NCBI GenBank assembly: GCA_036397995.1
Contig: DASWHX010000209.1
Location: 1 to 7,813 of the forward strand
DNA from: DASWHX01 sp036397995
Lineage (GTDB): Bacteria > Bacteroidota > Bacteroidia > Cytophagales > Cyclobacteriaceae
DNA: 7,813 bases
Direction: 5' to 3'
Positions 6,670 through 7,813 of the stretch are shown one piece after another. Positions within the stretch are counted from its first letter, which is position 1. Every line of letters starts with the position of its first letter. The notes beneath the pieces were generated by a model. It worked only from the letters and a program-made list of their open reading frames with translations, did no database searches and was not told the DNA's origin. Made by a program: the position numbers and the translations under genes.

Positions 6670-7617
6670 TTAATTATAGTCTTCAATAGGTTTAAGCCAA
6701 TATTTTATTATTTCTTCTGGAGTCGGCTGTACACGCGGTCTTACAATTCGAAATCCTATAAAGGGTGCGTTAGTATGCCACCACCTGCTTTTAGGTAACT
6801 GCGGATCTCTAATCTTCCATCCAGGCTGAGAGTCAATTCTATGAGTGGGTGTAATTTTACTTCGTTCATCCATCCAGCTTCCACCACGTGCTACCCTTGG
6901 ATAAAGTTCCTGCGGAATTCTCCAGAAATCTTTAGTGGATTTATTTTCATAGGGTGCATAAGCATCCATAGTCCATTCGGAAACATTGCCAAGAATATCA
7001 TAAAGACCAAGAGAGTTAGGTTTTTTAAGTCCAACAGCATGGTAGTGCGAAGAAGAATTTCCTTTATGCCAGGCGTAATCATCCAAAGAATTAATAACCG
7101 TAAAGTAATCGTGGAGGACTCCGCCTTTGGCAGTGTATTCCCACTCCGCTTCTGTAGGCAACCGGTAAAAATCTCCTGTTAATGCAGACAACCATTTGCA
7201 ATAAGAGAGTGCTGCATATTGGGTAATGTTTACAGCAGGGAAACCTTCCTTGCCCATGCCGAAGCTCATATCGGTGTACGGTTGAGTGGCCCTGCTTACG
7301 CCATCGATGCCTAGTTCCTTAAGTTTTTCGTTTGAAATTGGATCTGCATTATTTTTATCCCTTCGAACAAATAATTCATACTGCTGCCAGGTTACTTCAT
7401 GGACAGACATCCAAAAGTCAGACACCTCCATCACATGCTCCGGAGATTCTGTTGGAATTGCATTGTTTCCCATGGTGAATTTGCCCCCTTGTATTGCAAC
7501 AAATTGAATGGATTCGTTGCTATTTGGAATCGTTAATTTATAGGTAACAAAGCCATTGAAAATGTATGCCGGGAGAACAAAAATTAACGGAAACAGCAGG
7601 AACTTCAGGAGTTTCAT
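6670..7617 (-). CDS. SUMF1/FGE-sulfatase-domain protein, probably non-catalytic, with N-terminal membrane anchor or signal
   Basis: The ATG at 7617 yields 315 residues and puts a hydrophobic signal or anchor directly at the N terminus (MKLLKFLLFPLIFVLPAYIF). A TTG at 7650 would add 11 residues in front of it and is less likely. The rest is one formylglycine-generating-enzyme (SUMF1) fold: GGKFTMG (44-50), SVHEVTWQQYELF (71-83), PAVNITQYAALSYCKWLS (127-144), YRLPTEAEWEYTAKGG (151-166), LGLYDILGNVSEWTMD (203-218), RVARGGSWMD (241-250) and the terminal GFRIVRP (288-294). True sulfatase-activating enzymes use a cysteine pair between the GGSW region and GFR. Here that stretch (251-287) has no cysteine, and the only cysteine in the protein is C140, so formylglycine synthesis is unlikely. 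SUMF1 folds without these cysteines serve structural or other roles (for example the gliding proteins GldJ/GldK). It is the first gene of the tight minus-strand operon and no sulfatase is visible nearby. Family assignment is firm; role is unknown. Confidence 0.88.
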   Translation of the reverse strand: MKLLKFLLFPLIFVLPAYIFNGFVTYKLTIPNSNESIQFVAIQGGKFTMGNNAIPTESPEHVMEVSDFWMSVHEVTWQQYELFVRRDKNNADPISNEKLKELGIDGVSRATQPYTDMSFGMGKEGFPAVNITQYAALSYCKWLSALTGDFYRLPTEAEWEYTAKGGVLHDYFTVINSLDDYAWHKGNSSSHYHAVGLKKPNSLGLYDILGNVSEWTMDAYAPYENKSTKDFWRIPQELYPRVARGGSWMDERSKITPTHRIDSQPGWKIRDPQLPKSRWWHTNAPFIGFRIVRPRVQPTPEEIIKYWLKPIEDYN

Positions 7618-7627
7618 TATTGGTAAA

Positions 7628-7657
7628 CAAGATAGTATTATTGAGGACAATTAGCAA
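7628..7657 (-). promoter_or_regulatory. Weak candidate promoter for the minus-strand operon
   Basis: On the minus strand TATCTTG (7634-7628) approximates the TAnnTTTG -7 element with one base missing. TTG (7657-7655) lies 20 bases further upstream. The transcript would begin very close to the ATG at 7617. Support is weak, but a promoter is expected here because no other minus-strand gene precedes the operon within the window. Confidence 0.22.
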
Positions 7658-7695
7658 CAGCTTTACAGCCTCACTTTTCACTGTTTGCCAGTTAT

Positions 7696-7730
7696 GTTAT
7701 TGCGAGGAGCGGAGCTGCGATGTAATCTTT
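7696..7730 (+). repeat. Degenerate copy of a dispersed 'ATTGCGAGGAGCG' intergenic repeat
   Basis: The stretch reads GTTATTGCGAGGAGC at its left side and GATGTAATCTTT at its right. It closely resembles a short dispersed intergenic repeat I recall from many bacterial genomes (GTCATTGCGAGGAGCGAAG and then CGACGAAGCAATCTC), with about 27 of 34 positions matching by eye. The ends ATTGC...GTAAT are a decayed version of the terminal inverted ATTGC/GCAAT. It is probably a remnant of a small repeat element rather than a functional site. Confidence 0.5.
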
Positions 7731-7763
7731 GCCTGTATCCAAACAACATTTGTGCGAGACAAC

Positions 7764-7813
7764 TTTTGACTTTTGTCTTATGACTTTTCACTTATGACTT
7801 ATGACTTATGACT
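7764..7813 (+). repeat. Heptanucleotide tandem array (TTATGAC/TTTTGAC), running off the window
   Basis: Seven consecutive 7-base units are visible: TTTTGAC, TTTTGTC, TTATGAC, TTTTCAC, TTATGAC, TTATGAC and TTATGAC, followed by the first base of another. The units become more uniform towards the edge, as expected at the decayed margin of a longer array. The period is exactly 7, so it is unlikely to be coding. The array begins 34 bases after the dispersed-repeat remnant. Confidence 0.88.

Larger units (their letters stand above)
7618..7813. other. Intergenic region at the right edge, no gene
   Basis: I see no convincing coding sequence here. A plus-strand frame open across 7566-7769 lacks any family feature and reads through the dispersed repeat. 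The stretch holds a weak minus-strand promoter candidate, a dispersed-repeat remnant at 7696-7730 and the start of a heptanucleotide array at 7764. Confidence 0.6.

Noticed and set aside
6663..6686. TTG start at 6686 for the oxidoreductase
   Set aside because: It would overlap the SUMF1-like gene. The ATG at 6662 sits neatly 7 bases after that gene's stop and keeps the whole Tat motif.
6222..6798. Two overlapping plus-strand open frames of 137-139 codons
   Set aside because: They are antisense to the Rossmann domain and Tat leader of the oxidoreductase and to the end of the SUMF1 gene, with no domain of their own.

Overview
This window looks like a chromosomal piece from a member of the Bacteroidota, most likely a free-living Cytophagia- or Flavobacteriia-like lineage. 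The evidence is a DUF3667 protein, a Bacteroidota-style promoter (TACCTTTG, matching TAnnTTTG) before the desaturase, little sign of strong Shine-Dalgarno sequences, moderately AT-rich DNA, several exported or lipid-anchored metabolic enzymes, and two kinds of short intergenic repeat at the right end.

Left part, plus strand. Bases 1-675 are the open 3' end of a gene that starts outside the window. It encodes a cysteine/histidine module (ICHK...HLRHGD...C), a Gln/Asn/Gly/Ser-rich linker and an unrecognised C-terminal domain. A promoter-bearing gap follows, then a membrane fatty-acid desaturase with three intact histidine boxes (772-1872). After it come an N-acyl-D-amino-acid deacylase-family lipoprotein (1968-3644) and, 6 bases later, a DUF3667 zinc-ribbon membrane protein (3651-4403). 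The deacylase homologue has lost the HxH motif and the metal-binding cysteine of the classical enzymes.

Right part, minus strand. Three genes are packed with gaps of 7 and 2 bases and read towards the left: a SUMF1/FGE-sulfatase-domain protein (7617-6670), a Gfo/Idh/MocA oxidoreductase with a Tat-type leader (6662-5319) and a hydroxypyruvate-isomerase-family TIM-barrel protein with an RR-containing leader (5316-4393). They look like one transcription unit for envelope-located sugar or polyol chemistry. The substrate cannot be read from the sequence. The two operons converge and their last genes overlap by 11 bases at the stop codons.

Right end (7618-7813). There is no credible gene here. It holds a weak promoter candidate for the minus-strand operon, a degenerate copy of a dispersed 'ATTGCGAGGAGCG...' repeat, and a heptanucleotide tandem array (TTATGAC-type) that runs off the edge.

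I did not find a clear defence system, CRISPR array, mobile element or RNA gene. The most interesting points are the ligand-depleted deacylase homologue, the cysteine-less SUMF1 protein heading an exported oxidoreductase/isomerase operon, and the composite protein at the left edge.
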